Assembly: GCF_002563695.1 (NCBI RefSeq)
Contig: NZ_PDJI01000004.1
Location: forward strand, 1,736,001-1,800,000
Reading direction: 5' to 3'
Length of the DNA: 64,000 nt
DNA from: Georgenia soli
GTDB lineage: Bacteria > Actinomycetota > Actinomycetes > Actinomycetales > Actinomycetaceae
Below the pieces are notes generated by a model that made no database searches, was not told the DNA's origin, and was given only the letters and a program-made list of their open reading frames with translations. The position numbers were made by a program, and so were the translations under genes. Shown one piece after another: positions 24,098 through 33,334 of the stretch; within the stretch, counting starts at the first letter, position 1, and each line of letters starts with the position of its first letter.

Positions 24098-25369
24098 ATG
24101 ACGTCGGAGCAGTGGATCGCAGTCGTGGCAGTGGTGGCGCTCGTGCTGGCACTGGCCGCGGTGATCCTCGGGATCCTGGCGTGGCGGGCGGTCCGGAAGC
24201 GCACCCCCTCCTTCTCCGCGGAGGAGGAGGCCGAGAAGCTTCCGCCACCACCGCGCACCGGCCCGCCGGCGGTGGTCGTGAACCCGTCGAAGTCCATGGA
24301 CCTGGACTACCTGCGGGACCTGGTCAACCGCACCGCCGCCGAGGTCGGCCTGGGCGAGCCGATGTGGTTCGAGACCTCCGTGGAGGACCCGGGCCTCGGC
24401 CAGGCCCGCGAGGCCCTCGAGAACGGCGCGTCCGTCGTCGTCGCGGCCGGCGGCGACGGCACGGTGCGCGCGGTGGCGGAGGCGCTGGCCGGGACGGGCG
24501 TCCCCATGGGGCTGATCCCGCTCGGCACGGGCAACCTGCTGGCCCGCAACCTCGACCTGCCGCTGGGCAGCCAGCGCGAGCTGGTGGCGACGGCGCTGAC
24601 GGGCCGCAACCGGCAGATGGACCTCGGGTGGCTTCGGACCGAGCCCCTCTCACCCGAGGACGAGGAGAAGGTCCGCGGCCGGGCGGACGCCTCGACCGCA
24701 CGCTCGGCCGAGAAGACCGACTCCGGCGAGGCCGCTCGCGGCCCGGAGCTCGACGCCGCCATCCCCGAGGAGGGTGCCGCCGCGAAGGGCGTCGAGCCGC
24801 CCGACGCCGGTGAGATCCCCGACGACGACCCGGACAAGGAGCACGTCTTCCTCGTCATCGGCGGTCTCGGCTTCGACGCCGCGATGGTCTCCGCCGCCGA
24901 CGACGAGCTCAAGGCCAAGCTCGGCTGGATGGCGTACTTCGTCGCCGGGGTCAAGCACCTGACCGGCCGCAAGATCCACGCCACCGCCGAGCTGGGCGAC
25001 TCCGACCCCGGCGAGCCGTTCACCGCCCGCACGATCCTGTTCGCCAACTGCGGGCGCCTGCCGGGCAACATCGTGCTCTTCCCCGACGCCCAGCTCGACG
25101 ACGGCTGGCTCGACATCGCCGCCATCGACACCCGCGGCGGCCTGATCGGATGGGCGGACCTGCTGCGGAAGGTCACCCTCCAGGGCATCGGCATCCGCAA
25201 GGACCTCGTGCCCTACACCTCCGGCACCATCGAGTTCCGGCGCGCCCGGTCCGTCGTCGTGCGCACGGACGAGCCCGAGCACGTCCAGGTCGACGGCGAC
25301 CTCGTCGGCTACGCGACGACGATCCACGCCAGGGTGGAGAAGGGCGGCCTGATCGTCCGCACCATGTGA
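24098..25369 (+). CDS. Diacylglycerol kinase-family lipid kinase with N-terminal TM helix
   Basis: A 423-aa protein: one N-terminal membrane helix (AVVAVVALVLALAAVILGIL), then a DagK-type catalytic domain (VVVNPSKSMD, VVAAGGDGTVRAVAEAL, GLIPLGTGNLLARNLDLP). Residues about 185-245 are an acidic insertion (ending EIPDDDPDKEH) splitting the fold before VFLVIGGLGFDAAMVSA. The end HVQVDGDLVGYATTIHARV is typical. It probably phosphorylates a membrane lipid or sphingoid-like substrate. ATG 24098 sits 6 nt after TAGGTT (24086-24091), suggesting a leaderless mRNA. Confidence 0.9.
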   Translation: MTSEQWIAVVAVVALVLALAAVILGILAWRAVRKRTPSFSAEEEAEKLPPPPRTGPPAVVVNPSKSMDLDYLRDLVNRTAAEVGLGEPMWFETSVEDPGLGQAREALENGASVVVAAGGDGTVRAVAEALAGTGVPMGLIPLGTGNLLARNLDLPLGSQRELVATALTGRNRQMDLGWLRTEPLSPEDEEKVRGRADASTARSAEKTDSGEAARGPELDAAIPEEGAAAKGVEPPDAGEIPDDDPDKEHVFLVIGGLGFDAAMVSAADDELKAKLGWMAYFVAGVKHLTGRKIHATAELGDSDPGEPFTARTILFANCGRLPGNIVLFPDAQLDDGWLDIAAIDTRGGLIGWADLLRKVTLQGIGIRKDLVPYTSGTIEFRRARSVVVRTDEPEHVQVDGDLVGYATTIHARVEKGGLIVRTM

Positions 25370-25726
25370 GGCTGCCCTTGGCGTTCGCACTGACCACCAG
25401 CGGCAGCTGCGGCACCCGCAAATGGGGGTGAAGTCACCGGGTGCGCGCGTGTCCGCAGGGTATGCGCGCGCCGACTGGGGGCGAGCAGTGCGACTGAATC
25501 TCTCGACTGCGGGCTAATCCGCCGAGCGCGCACGGCTGGACGGGCGCACGGGGCGGAAATCCCAGCTCTGGGCGAGCACGGCAGCAGTCGGCGAGCGGGC
25601 GGATGTGGTGAACCGGCGAGCACGGCAGCAGTGCGCGAGCATCGCAGCACTCGGCGAGCAGGTGGAGGCAGCGAACCGGCCAGTGTGGCCGCCGGGCCAG
25701 CTCAGTGGGGTGCCCGGCGGACCAGG
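25370..25726. other. Intergenic region with 17-bp degenerate repeats
   Basis: A 357-bp gap between convergent genes. It holds three 17-nt copies of GCGAGCACGGCAGCAGT (25572-25588, 25616-25632, and 25635-25651 diverged). No ORF with credible start and codon use, no RNA gene and no clear terminator are seen. Confidence 0.6.
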
Positions 25727-26728
25727 TCAGTCCCCGGAGACGCGCAAGCCGGCCAGCAGGCCGCTGACCCAGTCCCGGGCGGCGCGGAAGTCCGCGTCGT
25801 AGGTGCCGGGCCGCACGTGGGGGCGCCGGCCGTCGGCCCGCGGGTAGGACCCGAGGAAGCGCACGGTCGGGCACACGCGGTGCAGGCCGATGAGCGTGGC
25901 CTGCACCCGCTCCTCCGCCAGGTGGCCCTCGGCGTCGATGGAGAAGGAGTACCGGCCGAGCGAGTCACCGATGGGCCGGGACTCGATGCGGGAGAGGTTC
26001 ACCCCGCGGGTCGCGAACTGCTCGAGCATGCTCAGCAGGGCTCCGGCCTCGTTGTCGGCGAGGTGGACCATCAGGGTCGTCTTGTCCGCGCCGGTGGGGC
26101 CCGGCAGCGCGCCGGGGCGCGCGACCCGGATGAAGCGGGTGACGGCGTGGGGGTTGTCCGCCACGCCCGCGGCCAGGACCTCCAGGCCGTACTGGCGGGC
26201 CGACAGCTCCGAGCACAGCGCGGCGTCGAAGCCCGGGTTCGGCTCGTCGGACGCGAGCAGCGCGGCCGCGGCGGCGGTGGAGGTGGCGGGCACGTGCGTC
26301 GCACCGTCGAGGTGCTGGGTGATCCACCGGCGGCACTGCGCCCACGCGTGCGGGTGGGTCGAGATGCGCCGGACGTCCTCGAGCCGGGTGCCCGGCCTGG
26401 CGCACAGCGTGAACGTGACCGGCACGAGCATCTCGCCGACGATCACGAGGGGGGTCCCGGTGGAGAGGGTGTCGAGCGTGACGTTCACCCCACCCTCGAC
26501 CGAGTTCTCGATCGGGACGACGGCGTAGTCGGCCTCCCCCGCCCGCACCCGCTCCAGCGCGGTCACCACGTCCGGGCACGGCTGGAGGTCGGCCTCCTGC
26601 GGGCTCGTGACCTGCAGCAGCGCGGCCTGGGTGAAGGTTCCCTCGGGCCCGAGGTAGACGTAGCGGGGGCGGCGCTCCTGGGCGCCCGACGCGGCCGGGG
26701 TGCCCGCGGTGTCGGTGTCGCGTTCCAC
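25727..26728 (-). CDS. pheA: Prephenate dehydratase
   Basis: A 333-aa monofunctional prephenate dehydratase, converting prephenate to phenylpyruvate for phenylalanine synthesis. Catalytic domain about residues 22-195 (YLGPEGTFTQAALLQ, VVPIENSVEGGVNVTLDTL, DNPHAVTRFIRVAR), then an ACT domain (about 210-290) with the phenylalanine-binding signature NLSRIESRPIGDSLGRYSFS. No chorismate mutase domain. GTG at 26728 lies 6 nt after TAGGCT (26735-26740 on the minus strand), so the mRNA is probably leaderless. Divergent from the membrane protein gene. Confidence 0.96.
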   Translation of the reverse strand: MERDTDTAGTPAASGAQERRPRYVYLGPEGTFTQAALLQVTSPQEADLQPCPDVVTALERVRAGEADYAVVPIENSVEGGVNVTLDTLSTGTPLVIVGEMLVPVTFTLCARPGTRLEDVRRISTHPHAWAQCRRWITQHLDGATHVPATSTAAAAALLASDEPNPGFDAALCSELSARQYGLEVLAAGVADNPHAVTRFIRVARPGALPGPTGADKTTLMVHLADNEAGALLSMLEQFATRGVNLSRIESRPIGDSLGRYSFSIDAEGHLAEERVQATLIGLHRVCPTVRFLGSYPRADGRRPHVRPGTYDADFRAARDWVSGLLAGLRVSGD

Positions 26729-26797
26729 GCCCGCAGCCTAGCCGCGCGCGTCCGGCCGCCCGGGCGCCGTCCACGGGCGGACACGTAGGCTTCCGGC

Positions 26798-29344
26798 GTG
26801 ACCAGGCGCAGCAGAAGGCAACGACGGATCGTCCTGGTGCTCGCCGTCGCCGTCGTGCTCGGGCTGTTCCTGCCCCTCGTGCTGCCGCTGTTCACCGCCG
26901 TGGCCGCCGCCGCGCCGGCGAGCACCACCGCCGCGCCGGCGAGCACCACCGCCGCGCCGGCGAGCACCGCCGCAGGCCGGCCGGCCGCGACCGCCGCCGA
27001 CCCGGCGGACCCGGACGCGCCGCTGGTCGTCATCGGCACCACCGGGCTGCGCTGGGAGGACCTCTCCGCGCTCGCCACCCCGAACCTGTGGGAGCTGACC
27101 GGCGGCGGCGCGGCCGCCAACCTCGTGGTGCGGTCCGTGCGCTCGACCACCTGCCCGGCCGACGGCTGGCTCGCCCTCTCCGCCGGGCGCCGGGCGGCCG
27201 ACGTCCCCATGGAGGACTACGGCACCTGCCGTCGCCTGCAGAACGTCGGCGAGGACGGCACCGTCCCGGCGTGGCAGACCTACCTCGACGCCGCGGCGAA
27301 CGACGCCTACGACGCCACCCCCGGTCTGCTCGGCGACCTGCTGGTGTCCACGGGCACGCCGTCGCTCGCCGTCGGCCCCGGCGCGGCCGTCGCGCTGGCC
27401 ACGACGGACGGAACCGTCGCCGGCGACCACGCCTTCGCGTTCGCCAACCCCGAGCGGCTCGGCCACCAGGTGGCCGCGAACCTGCCGGGACACACCCTGG
27501 CCGTCGTGGACGTGGGCTCCGTGCGCGACCGCAACCGGCCGCTCGTGGGCGCGGAGTCGCTCGCCCGGGAGCCGATGCCGGAGCCCGACCCGTCCGAGAC
27601 GCCCAGCCCCTCCCCGGGCGAGGCGTGGCTCCTGCGCTCGCCCGCGCGCAGCCAGCAGGTGGCGGGCATCGACCAGCGCATCGGGGCCGTGCTCACGGCC
27701 GTGCGGGAGACCACCCCCGACGCGACCGTGCTGGTCGTCTCCCTCGCGGACTCCGGCACCCGGTCGATGATGCAGCTGGCCGTCGCCGACGGGCCCGCCC
27801 TGGGTGAGGTGCCCGCCGAGGGCGCGCTCCTGGACAGCCGGTCCACCCGGCAGCCGGGCATGGTCCAGTCCACCGACCTGACGCCGACCATGCTGGCGTG
27901 GCTCGGGATCGACGGCCCGGCCGGCCTCGTCGGGGCACCGCTGCGCGTGGAGCCCGACGGGCTCTCCGGCGCCGCGCGCGCCGCCCACCTGCAGGACGTC
28001 AGCGACCACGCCGTGGCCGTCCGCCCCGTCAAGGGGCCGTTCCACTCGGCGCTCGTGGTCGTCAACCTGCTGCTCTACGCCGCCGTCACCGTGGGCCTCA
28101 ACCGGAAGAACCTCGACCGCGCGGCGGACTGGCTCGGGCGGCGGGAGTCCCACACCGCGAGGCGGGCGGTGGCCGCTCTGCGCTCGCGCCGGCCGGCCAC
28201 CGCGCTGCGGGCCGTCCGCGCGGTGGCGGTGGCCGTCGGCGCCATCCCGGTCGCCTCCTACCTCGCCAACATGCTGCCGTGGTGGCGGGCACCCAGCCCG
28301 GGCGTCGTGGTGCTGTCCGCGACCGCGCTGATCGCCGCGGCCATCTCCGCCGTCGCCGTGCTGGGACCGTGGCGCCGGAGCATCCTCGGCCCCGTCGCGG
28401 TGGTCTCCGGGCTGACGACGGTGGTGCTCGCCGTCGACGTGCTCACCGGGGCCACGCTGCAGCTCTCCTCGCTCATGGGGGTCGAGCCGCAGGTGGGCGG
28501 GCGGTTCTACGGCTTCAACAACTCCTCCTTCTCGCTGTTCGCCGCCGCCACGATCCTGGTCGCCACCTGCGTCGCCGACCCGCTCGTGCGCAAGGGCCGC
28601 GGCGCCCTCGCCGCGGCCGTGGTGGGGGCGATCGGGCTGGTCGCCGTCGTGCTGGACGGCGCACCGACCATCGGCGCCGACTTCGGCGGGCCTCCCGCGC
28701 TCGTCCCGGGCTTCCTGGTGCTCGCCCTGCTCGCCGCCGGGATCCGGCTGACGTGGCAGCGCATCGTGGTGGTGCTCGGGGTGACCGGCGTGCTCGCGGC
28801 GAGCTTCTCCGTGATCGACTGGCTACGCCCGCCGTCCGAGCGCTCCCACCTCGGCCGCTTCGTCGAGACCGTCCTCGACGGCGGGCTGTGGTCGGTCGTG
28901 GGCCGCAAGGTCGCGCAGAACCTGACGAACCTCTTCGGCTCCACCCTGACGTTCCTCGCGATCGGCGGGATCGTCGTCGTGGTGGTGCTGCTGACGCGGC
29001 CGCTGCGGAACGCGGCCCGCCGCGGCCAGAACGACAGCTACGGCTGGCTCGTGGGCGGCGGGGCGGTCGGACGGATCGACGCCGACGTGCCGATGCTGCG
29101 CCCGGCCGTCCTCTCGCTGGCCGTGACGTTCACGATCGCGTTCCTGGCCAACGACTCCGGGATCGTCCTGCCGGCCATCGGCATCTCGCTCGCGGTGCCG
29201 CTGCTCGTCTCGGTCCTGGCGGGATGGCTGCTCGCCCGGGGCGAGCCGGCTCAGACCTCGGTCCCGCCGTCGTCCGTGCGGGTGCCGGGCGAGTCCGACG
29301 CCTCGCCCGCGGACGTCACGGAGGCCTCGGACCAGGCGCGGTAG
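26798..29344 (+). CDS. Large membrane protein with alkaline phosphatase-like extracellular domain
   Basis: An 848-aa protein. After one N-terminal TM helix comes an Ala/Thr repeat (APASTT three times), then about 350 residues outside the membrane resembling the alkaline phosphatase/sulfatase fold (LVVIGTTGLRWEDLS, CPADGWLALSAGRR, STDLTPTMLAWLGID). The rest has about ten TM helices with conserved GGRFYGFNNSSFSLFA and ANDSGIVLPAIG. Metal-binding catalytic residues are not clearly preserved. Actinobacteria often place such a gene next to pheA; the role may be in envelope metabolism. GTG 26798 follows TAGGCT by 6 nt (leaderless). Confidence 0.85.
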   Translation: MTRRSRRQRRIVLVLAVAVVLGLFLPLVLPLFTAVAAAAPASTTAAPASTTAAPASTAAGRPAATAADPADPDAPLVVIGTTGLRWEDLSALATPNLWELTGGGAAANLVVRSVRSTTCPADGWLALSAGRRAADVPMEDYGTCRRLQNVGEDGTVPAWQTYLDAAANDAYDATPGLLGDLLVSTGTPSLAVGPGAAVALATTDGTVAGDHAFAFANPERLGHQVAANLPGHTLAVVDVGSVRDRNRPLVGAESLAREPMPEPDPSETPSPSPGEAWLLRSPARSQQVAGIDQRIGAVLTAVRETTPDATVLVVSLADSGTRSMMQLAVADGPALGEVPAEGALLDSRSTRQPGMVQSTDLTPTMLAWLGIDGPAGLVGAPLRVEPDGLSGAARAAHLQDVSDHAVAVRPVKGPFHSALVVVNLLLYAAVTVGLNRKNLDRAADWLGRRESHTARRAVAALRSRRPATALRAVRAVAVAVGAIPVASYLANMLPWWRAPSPGVVVLSATALIAAAISAVAVLGPWRRSILGPVAVVSGLTTVVLAVDVLTGATLQLSSLMGVEPQVGGRFYGFNNSSFSLFAAATILVATCVADPLVRKGRGALAAAVVGAIGLVAVVLDGAPTIGADFGGPPALVPGFLVLALLAAGIRLTWQRIVVVLGVTGVLAASFSVIDWLRPPSERSHLGRFVETVLDGGLWSVVGRKVAQNLTNLFGSTLTFLAIGGIVVVVVLLTRPLRNAARRGQNDSYGWLVGGGAVGRIDADVPMLRPAVLSLAVTFTIAFLANDSGIVLPAIGISLAVPLLVSVLAGWLLARGEPAQTSVPPSSVRVPGESDASPADVTEASDQAR

Positions 29345-30114
29345 GGGCGGCCGGGCCGCTGCTTGGCGGGGTTGTCGCCGCGGCGGGTCGGCGGCACACG
29401 GACCCCGCGCACCTTGCGGGCGCTGACGGCGAGCGCGACGTCGCGGTACTGCTTGCCGCGGTGGATCTGCCCGGCCAGGTCGTTGGCGGACGCCCGGTGC
29501 CGCAGGTCGCACGGCACCTCCTGCACCGTGAAGCCGGCGACGAGCAGATCGATGGTCATGCCCGTCTCCACGCCCCAGCCGCGCGAGAGCGGGGTGGCGG
29601 TGTCGAACGCCTCACGGGTGAGGCAGCGCTGGCCGGACAGCGGCTGCGTCGGGGACCAGCCGGTCGCCTGGGAGATCGCGCGGCGGGCCAGGCCCGTGAC
29701 GATCCCGCGCCCGCCCGCGCCGGGCTGCGGGGGGAGGACGGCGATGGTGCAGTCCGCCCGCCCCTCCAGCACCGGGGGCACGAGCGGGGCGGTGGCGACG
29801 GCGGTCTCGCCGAGGTCGGCGTCGATGAAGAGCAGCAGCCGGCGCGGCGCGCCCTCGACGTCACGCATGGCGGCGACCGACGCGCCGGTCTCCATGGCGG
29901 AGGCCTTGCCGCGGTTGACCGAGTGACGCACGACGACGGCGCCCGCGCGGCGCGCGACGTGCTGGGTGTCGTCCTCCGAGCCGTCGTCGACGACGAGGAC
30001 GAGATCCACGTGGGGAATGGCGCGTGCGGCGCGGATGGTGGAGGCGATGCGGTCGGCCTCGTCCTTGGCGGGGATGACGACGGCGACCCGCTGGCTCCTC
30101 GCTCCGTGCCTCAC
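29251..30114 (-). CDS. Family 2 glycosyltransferase
   Basis: A 287-aa GT-A fold glycosyltransferase, with VAVVIPAKDEADRIASTIRA, VVDDGSEDDTQHVARRAGA and FIDADLGET as donor and metal motifs (DxD-like). No TM segment, so probably cytoplasmic or peripheral. GTG at 30114 lies 7 nt after TAGGCT (30122-30127), a likely leaderless start. The last 31 codons overlap the 3' end of the convergent membrane protein gene by 94 bp; the tail after KVRGVRVPP is low-complexity and may be a read-through extension. Confidence 0.88.
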   Translation of the reverse strand: MRHGARSQRVAVVIPAKDEADRIASTIRAARAIPHVDLVLVVDDGSEDDTQHVARRAGAVVVRHSVNRGKASAMETGASVAAMRDVEGAPRRLLLFIDADLGETAVATAPLVPPVLEGRADCTIAVLPPQPGAGGRGIVTGLARRAISQATGWSPTQPLSGQRCLTREAFDTATPLSRGWGVETGMTIDLLVAGFTVQEVPCDLRHRASANDLAGQIHRGKQYRDVALAVSARKVRGVRVPPTRRGDNPAKQRPGRPYRAWSEASVTSAGEASDSPGTRTDDGGTEV

Positions 30115-30257
30115 GTGGCAAAGCCTATCCGCGTTGCGGACCAACTGCGTACCCAGACCGCGACGACCCTTGACCTCGGCATGACGGAACCCGGGACCAC
30201 CCCCCTTCAAGGGCGCCGGCGCGCCGGTCCGCGCCTGGCGCAGGCCGGCACGTCGCG

Positions 30258-30318
30258 GGGCAGCTGGCCGCGGGAAAGGGCAGCTGGCCGCGGGAAGGGG
30301 GCAGCTGGTCACGGGAAG
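30258..30318. repeat. 20-bp tandem repeat, intergenic
   Basis: Three units of GGGCAGCTGGCCGCGGGAAR (30258-30277, 30278-30297, then a diverged unit to 30318), between the glycosyltransferase start and the aquaporin terminator. Confidence 0.9.
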
Positions 30319-30351
30319 GGCGCCAGGCGCCCCGACGGGTCCCTGGCGCCC
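30318..30351 (-). terminator. Hairpin after the aquaglyceroporin gene
   Basis: Arms GGGCGCCAGG and CCTGGCGCCC (10 bp perfect) with a 14-nt loop, 35 nt downstream of the stop at 30386. Confidence 0.6.
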
Positions 30352-30385
30352 TCCCGCGTACCTCCTGGGTACCTCCTGGGCTCGG

Positions 30386-31402
30386 CTACACGCCCGTCTC
30401 GGCGTGCCGTCCGCCGCTCCGGTCCGCCTCGCGCTCCGGCGTGGTCGCCGCGTCGGTGTGCGGTGCGCCGCTCCGGTCCGCCTCGGGCTCCGGCCTGGCG
30501 GCCGCCTCGCCCTCCCCGCGCTCGGCCAGCCGCAGCCGCGCGTACAGGACGTCACCGACGAACAGGTCGTAGACGACGATGCCGAGGACACCCCCGATGA
30601 GCGGGCCGACGATGGGGATCCAGAAGTAGTTGCTGAACCAGCCGCCGTTGCCGGGCATCGCCAGCTGCCCCCATCCGCCGACCCAGGCCAGCAGCCGCGG
30701 ACCGAGGTCGCGGGCCGGGTTGATCGCGTAACCGGCGTTGGCGCCGAACGACAGGCCGATGGCGCCGACGGCGAGGCCGATCACCAGCGGCCCCAGGTTC
30801 GACATGACGCCGGTGTTGCGCAGGTCGATGACCGCCGCGACGAGGATGAGCAGGAACGCGGTGCCGACGATCTGGTCGATCAGCGGGCCGGCGACCCCGC
30901 CGTTGAAGTACGGCGCCGGGAAGGTCGCGAAGATCGAGAACGACGCCAGGTTGTGACCGGCCGGCTTGCTGGCGGCCTCGAAGGCGCGGATCGCGTCGTG
31001 GTAGACGAGCAGGACGAGGGCCGCGCCGGCGAAGGCGCCGAGCAGCTGGGAGATCCAGTAGGGCAGGACCTTGCCCCAGGAGAAGTGCCGGCGGACCGCG
31101 AAGGCCAGGGTCACCGCCGGGTTGATGTGGGCACCGCTGACGCCTCCGGCGACGTAGACGCCGAAGACCACGGCGAAGGCCCACCCCCAGGCGATGAGCA
31201 TCCAGTCCCCGGTCCCGAGGAAGAACGTCGTCGGCCCCTCCGTGCGGCCGGAGCCGGGGAGGCCGGCGACCGCCATGGCCACCGAGCCGCACCCGAACGC
31301 TATGAGCACGAACGTGCCGAGAAACTCCGCCAGGCACTCCCCCCACAACCCGGCACGCATCTTCAGGCCGCTACCGACGGCCATCGGGCTGATGTCAGAC
31401 AT
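30386..31402 (-). CDS. glpF: MIP-family aquaglyceroporin
   Basis: A 338-aa channel with six TM helices and both half-helix motifs: SGAHINPAVTLAF and GYAINPARDLGPR. The Asp after NPAR is the glycerol-facilitator signature, so glycerol and small polyols are the expected solutes. An insertion in loops C/E and a charged C-terminal tail (about 45 aa) with two similar halves (PEPEADRSGAPHTDAA, PEREADRSGGRHAETG) are notable. ATG 31402 with GAGGTG upstream is preferred over an upstream extension. No glycerol kinase gene lies nearby. Confidence 0.93.
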   Translation of the reverse strand: MSDISPMAVGSGLKMRAGLWGECLAEFLGTFVLIAFGCGSVAMAVAGLPGSGRTEGPTTFFLGTGDWMLIAWGWAFAVVFGVYVAGGVSGAHINPAVTLAFAVRRHFSWGKVLPYWISQLLGAFAGAALVLLVYHDAIRAFEAASKPAGHNLASFSIFATFPAPYFNGGVAGPLIDQIVGTAFLLILVAAVIDLRNTGVMSNLGPLVIGLAVGAIGLSFGANAGYAINPARDLGPRLLAWVGGWGQLAMPGNGGWFSNYFWIPIVGPLIGGVLGIVVYDLFVGDVLYARLRLAERGEGEAAARPEPEADRSGAPHTDAATTPEREADRSGGRHAETGV

Positions 31403-31479
31403 CTGAGAAACACCTCGACGCGCCGACGGCGTCAACCGGCGGGGCGGGTGGGCAGGCATCGCTGCCGTGCCACTCACGA

Positions 31480-31491
31480 GGTCGGCCGACC
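31480..31491. promoter_or_regulatory. Palindrome upstream of the aquaglyceroporin gene
   Basis: Perfect 12-bp palindrome GGTCGGCCGACC, 78 nt upstream of the ATG. A candidate operator, but high-GC palindromes arise by chance. Confidence 0.25.
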
Positions 31492-31625
31492 GGTGGTCGG
31501 CGCAGGAATCACATCACCAGGCGACCGCATCTGCTCGGTCGGGCGGACGGCGGCCCGGTCGCCGCGAGCGCCGTCGCCCACCCCCCTGCGGGGTTCGAGA
31601 ACAGGACAAATTGTACGCCGTGGGC

Positions 31626-31653
31626 GCGGCCGCGGCCGGTCAGCCGCGGCCGC
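31626..31653 (-). terminator. Terminator hairpin of the DUF5926-like gene
   Basis: Perfect 11-bp arms GCGGCCGCGGC and GCCGCGGCCGC with a 6-nt loop, 7 nt after the stop; downstream on the minus strand is TACAATTTGTCC. Confidence 0.7.
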
Positions 31654-31660
31654 GGGCCGG

Positions 31661-32539
31661 TCAGCGCAGGCTCACCTGGCGCGAGACGATCCCTGCGCGC
31701 GCCCGGCGCTCGTCGGCGGTCAGCGGCTCGGTGCTCGCGAGCGCGTCGTCGAGCTTCTTCTCGAACGCGGCGAGCGGGCCGGTCAGCTCCTCCGCCTCGG
31801 TGCCGGGGGCGAGCTCCCACACCGGGATGAGGATGCCGCAGGAGCGGAACGCCCCGACGAACTTCGCGCCGTCGTCGACGGCGGACTCGCGGGCGGCGTG
31901 CAGGCGGGCGACGGCGTCGAGCACCTTCTCCTGGTCCTCCGGGCGGGCCCAGCGCAGGAACTCCCGCCCCATGCGGCACCAGTAGGCCGAGTCGACGCCG
32001 TCGATCTTCACGGTCGGGATGATGTTGCTGTTGGCCTGCTCGAGCGCGGCGGCGACCTCGGTCTCGCTCGCGGCGTCGTCCGTCAGCCAGAAGGCGAAGG
32101 TGTCGTGGACGGTCAGGTCGAAGGGGCCCTCGAGATCGAGGACGTCCTGCAGCCGCGGCCCCGGCTCGGGCAGCCCGGTGCCGGTCAGGGCGCTGCCGGG
32201 CTCGAGCTCCAGCGCGGCGAGGAGGGCGGCGGCGACGTCGCGGGAGGCGTCCCCCGAGTGGGCCGCGGTCTGCAGCGCCACGAGCACGGTGCCGTCCTCG
32301 CGATGCAGGGCGGGCAGCATCTCGGGGAGCAGGGTGACGAGCTGGACGTCGCGCGCACCGTGCTCGGCGGTGGTGCGCACCGCCATCGACGCGGCCGGGA
32401 CGACCTCACGCATCGCGACCAGGTCGGTCTCGCCGGGCAGCCCCTCGAACGGACGCTCGACGAAGGGCACCTCCTGACGCTTCGGCCTCGGGGTGCCCTC
32501 GGGGCGGGACTGACGCTTGCTGCGGCTCTTCTTACCCAT
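31661..32539 (-). CDS. DUF5926-type conserved actinobacterial protein
   Basis: A 292-aa soluble protein starting MGKKSRSKRQSRPEG, a basic tail followed by VPFVERPFEGLPGETDLVAM. These features match the actinobacterial DUF5926 family as I remember it, of unknown function. Segments such as FDLTVHDTFAFWLTDDAASE and VDSAYWCRMGREFLRWARPE are well ordered. ATG at 32539 with TACTCT 8 nt upstream, close to a leaderless start. Monocistronic. Confidence 0.75.
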   Translation of the reverse strand: MGKKSRSKRQSRPEGTPRPKRQEVPFVERPFEGLPGETDLVAMREVVPAASMAVRTTAEHGARDVQLVTLLPEMLPALHREDGTVLVALQTAAHSGDASRDVAAALLAALELEPGSALTGTGLPEPGPRLQDVLDLEGPFDLTVHDTFAFWLTDDAASETEVAAALEQANSNIIPTVKIDGVDSAYWCRMGREFLRWARPEDQEKVLDAVARLHAARESAVDDGAKFVGAFRSCGILIPVWELAPGTEAEELTGPLAAFEKKLDDALASTEPLTADERRARAGIVSRQVSLR

Positions 32540-32847
32540 GGCGCCCAAGAGTACGGGCACCGGGCTGGCGCCCCTGCTCCCGGGCCCGAGTGCACCGGCC
32601 CCTGCTCGCGGGCCGGAGCGCACCGGCCCTTCCTGCGGCGCCGGCCTCGCCGACCGGTACTCCGCGCTCAGTAAGTGGGCTTGCGCAGGATCAGTGGGCC
32701 CAGGCCGACTTCATCTGCGGAGCGTCACTTACGGAAGCACGCGGGCGGCGCATCTGGCCGGACACCGACGGCAGCAGGCGGCTGAGGGGTGGAAGCGGAA
32801 GGGAGACGACCGGCGGCAGCAGACGGCCGCCGGGGAGCCGGCGACCG
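32540..32847. other. Intergenic region with short repeats only
   Basis: A 308-bp non-coding gap. Near 32570-32640 there are two degenerate copies of a GAGTGCACCGGCCCCTGCTC-like unit, and 7-bp arms GTAAGTG/CACTTAC lie about 50 nt apart around 32672-32735. No credible gene. Confidence 0.5.
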
Positions 32848-33201
32848 TCAGAGCACGGTGGGGGCTGCGCCGTCGTCCCGGACGAGCGGCAGACCCGCGG
32901 CCTCCCAGCCCTTCATGCCGCTGGCCAGGTTGTGGGCGTCGTAGCCCACCTGGTTGAGCCACTGGACCGAGCGGGCCGACCGGCCGCCGGAGCGGCAGAC
33001 GACGACGAGCTCGCCCTCGGGCAGCTCGTCCACCCGTGCGGGCAGCTCACCCATGGGGATGTGGACGGCACCGGGCGCGTGACCCGCCTGCCACTCGTCG
33101 TGCTCGCGCACGTCGAGGAGGACGTAGCCGTCGGGGATCGGGTCGGCGGCGTCGAGGTCGTCCACGCTCACGTTGCTGCCGGGAGTGTCAGGAATCGTCA
33201 T
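32848..33201 (-). CDS. Single-domain rhodanese (sulfurtransferase)
   Basis: A 117-aa rhodanese domain. The active-site loop is CRSGGRS with the catalytic Cys in VVVCRSGG; other family signatures are VLLDVREHDEWQAGHAPGA and NLASGMKGWEAAGLP. It is expected to transfer sulfane sulfur or act as a sulfur carrier in the cytoplasm. ATG at 33201 follows TACCCT by 6 nt (leaderless type). Divergent from pgm. Confidence 0.93.
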   Translation of the reverse strand: MTIPDTPGSNVSVDDLDAADPIPDGYVLLDVREHDEWQAGHAPGAVHIPMGELPARVDELPEGELVVVCRSGGRSARSVQWLNQVGYDAHNLASGMKGWEAAGLPLVRDDGAAPTVL

Positions 33202-33334
33202 GGGGCAAGGGTAGGCCGGGGCGGGAGCGCGCGCGGGGCCGGCCGGGCGCCTGCCGGGGCGTACGAGGCTGCCCGACACCGGGAGGACACTCCGTGTCCA
33301 TGCCGAGGTCGGCGGGCGGTGGCAGGATCGGGCC

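Noticed and set aside
27898..30600. 900-aa plus-strand frame across the membrane protein and glycosyltransferase
   Set aside because: Off-frame shadow with Arg/Ala-rich composition and no recognisable motif.
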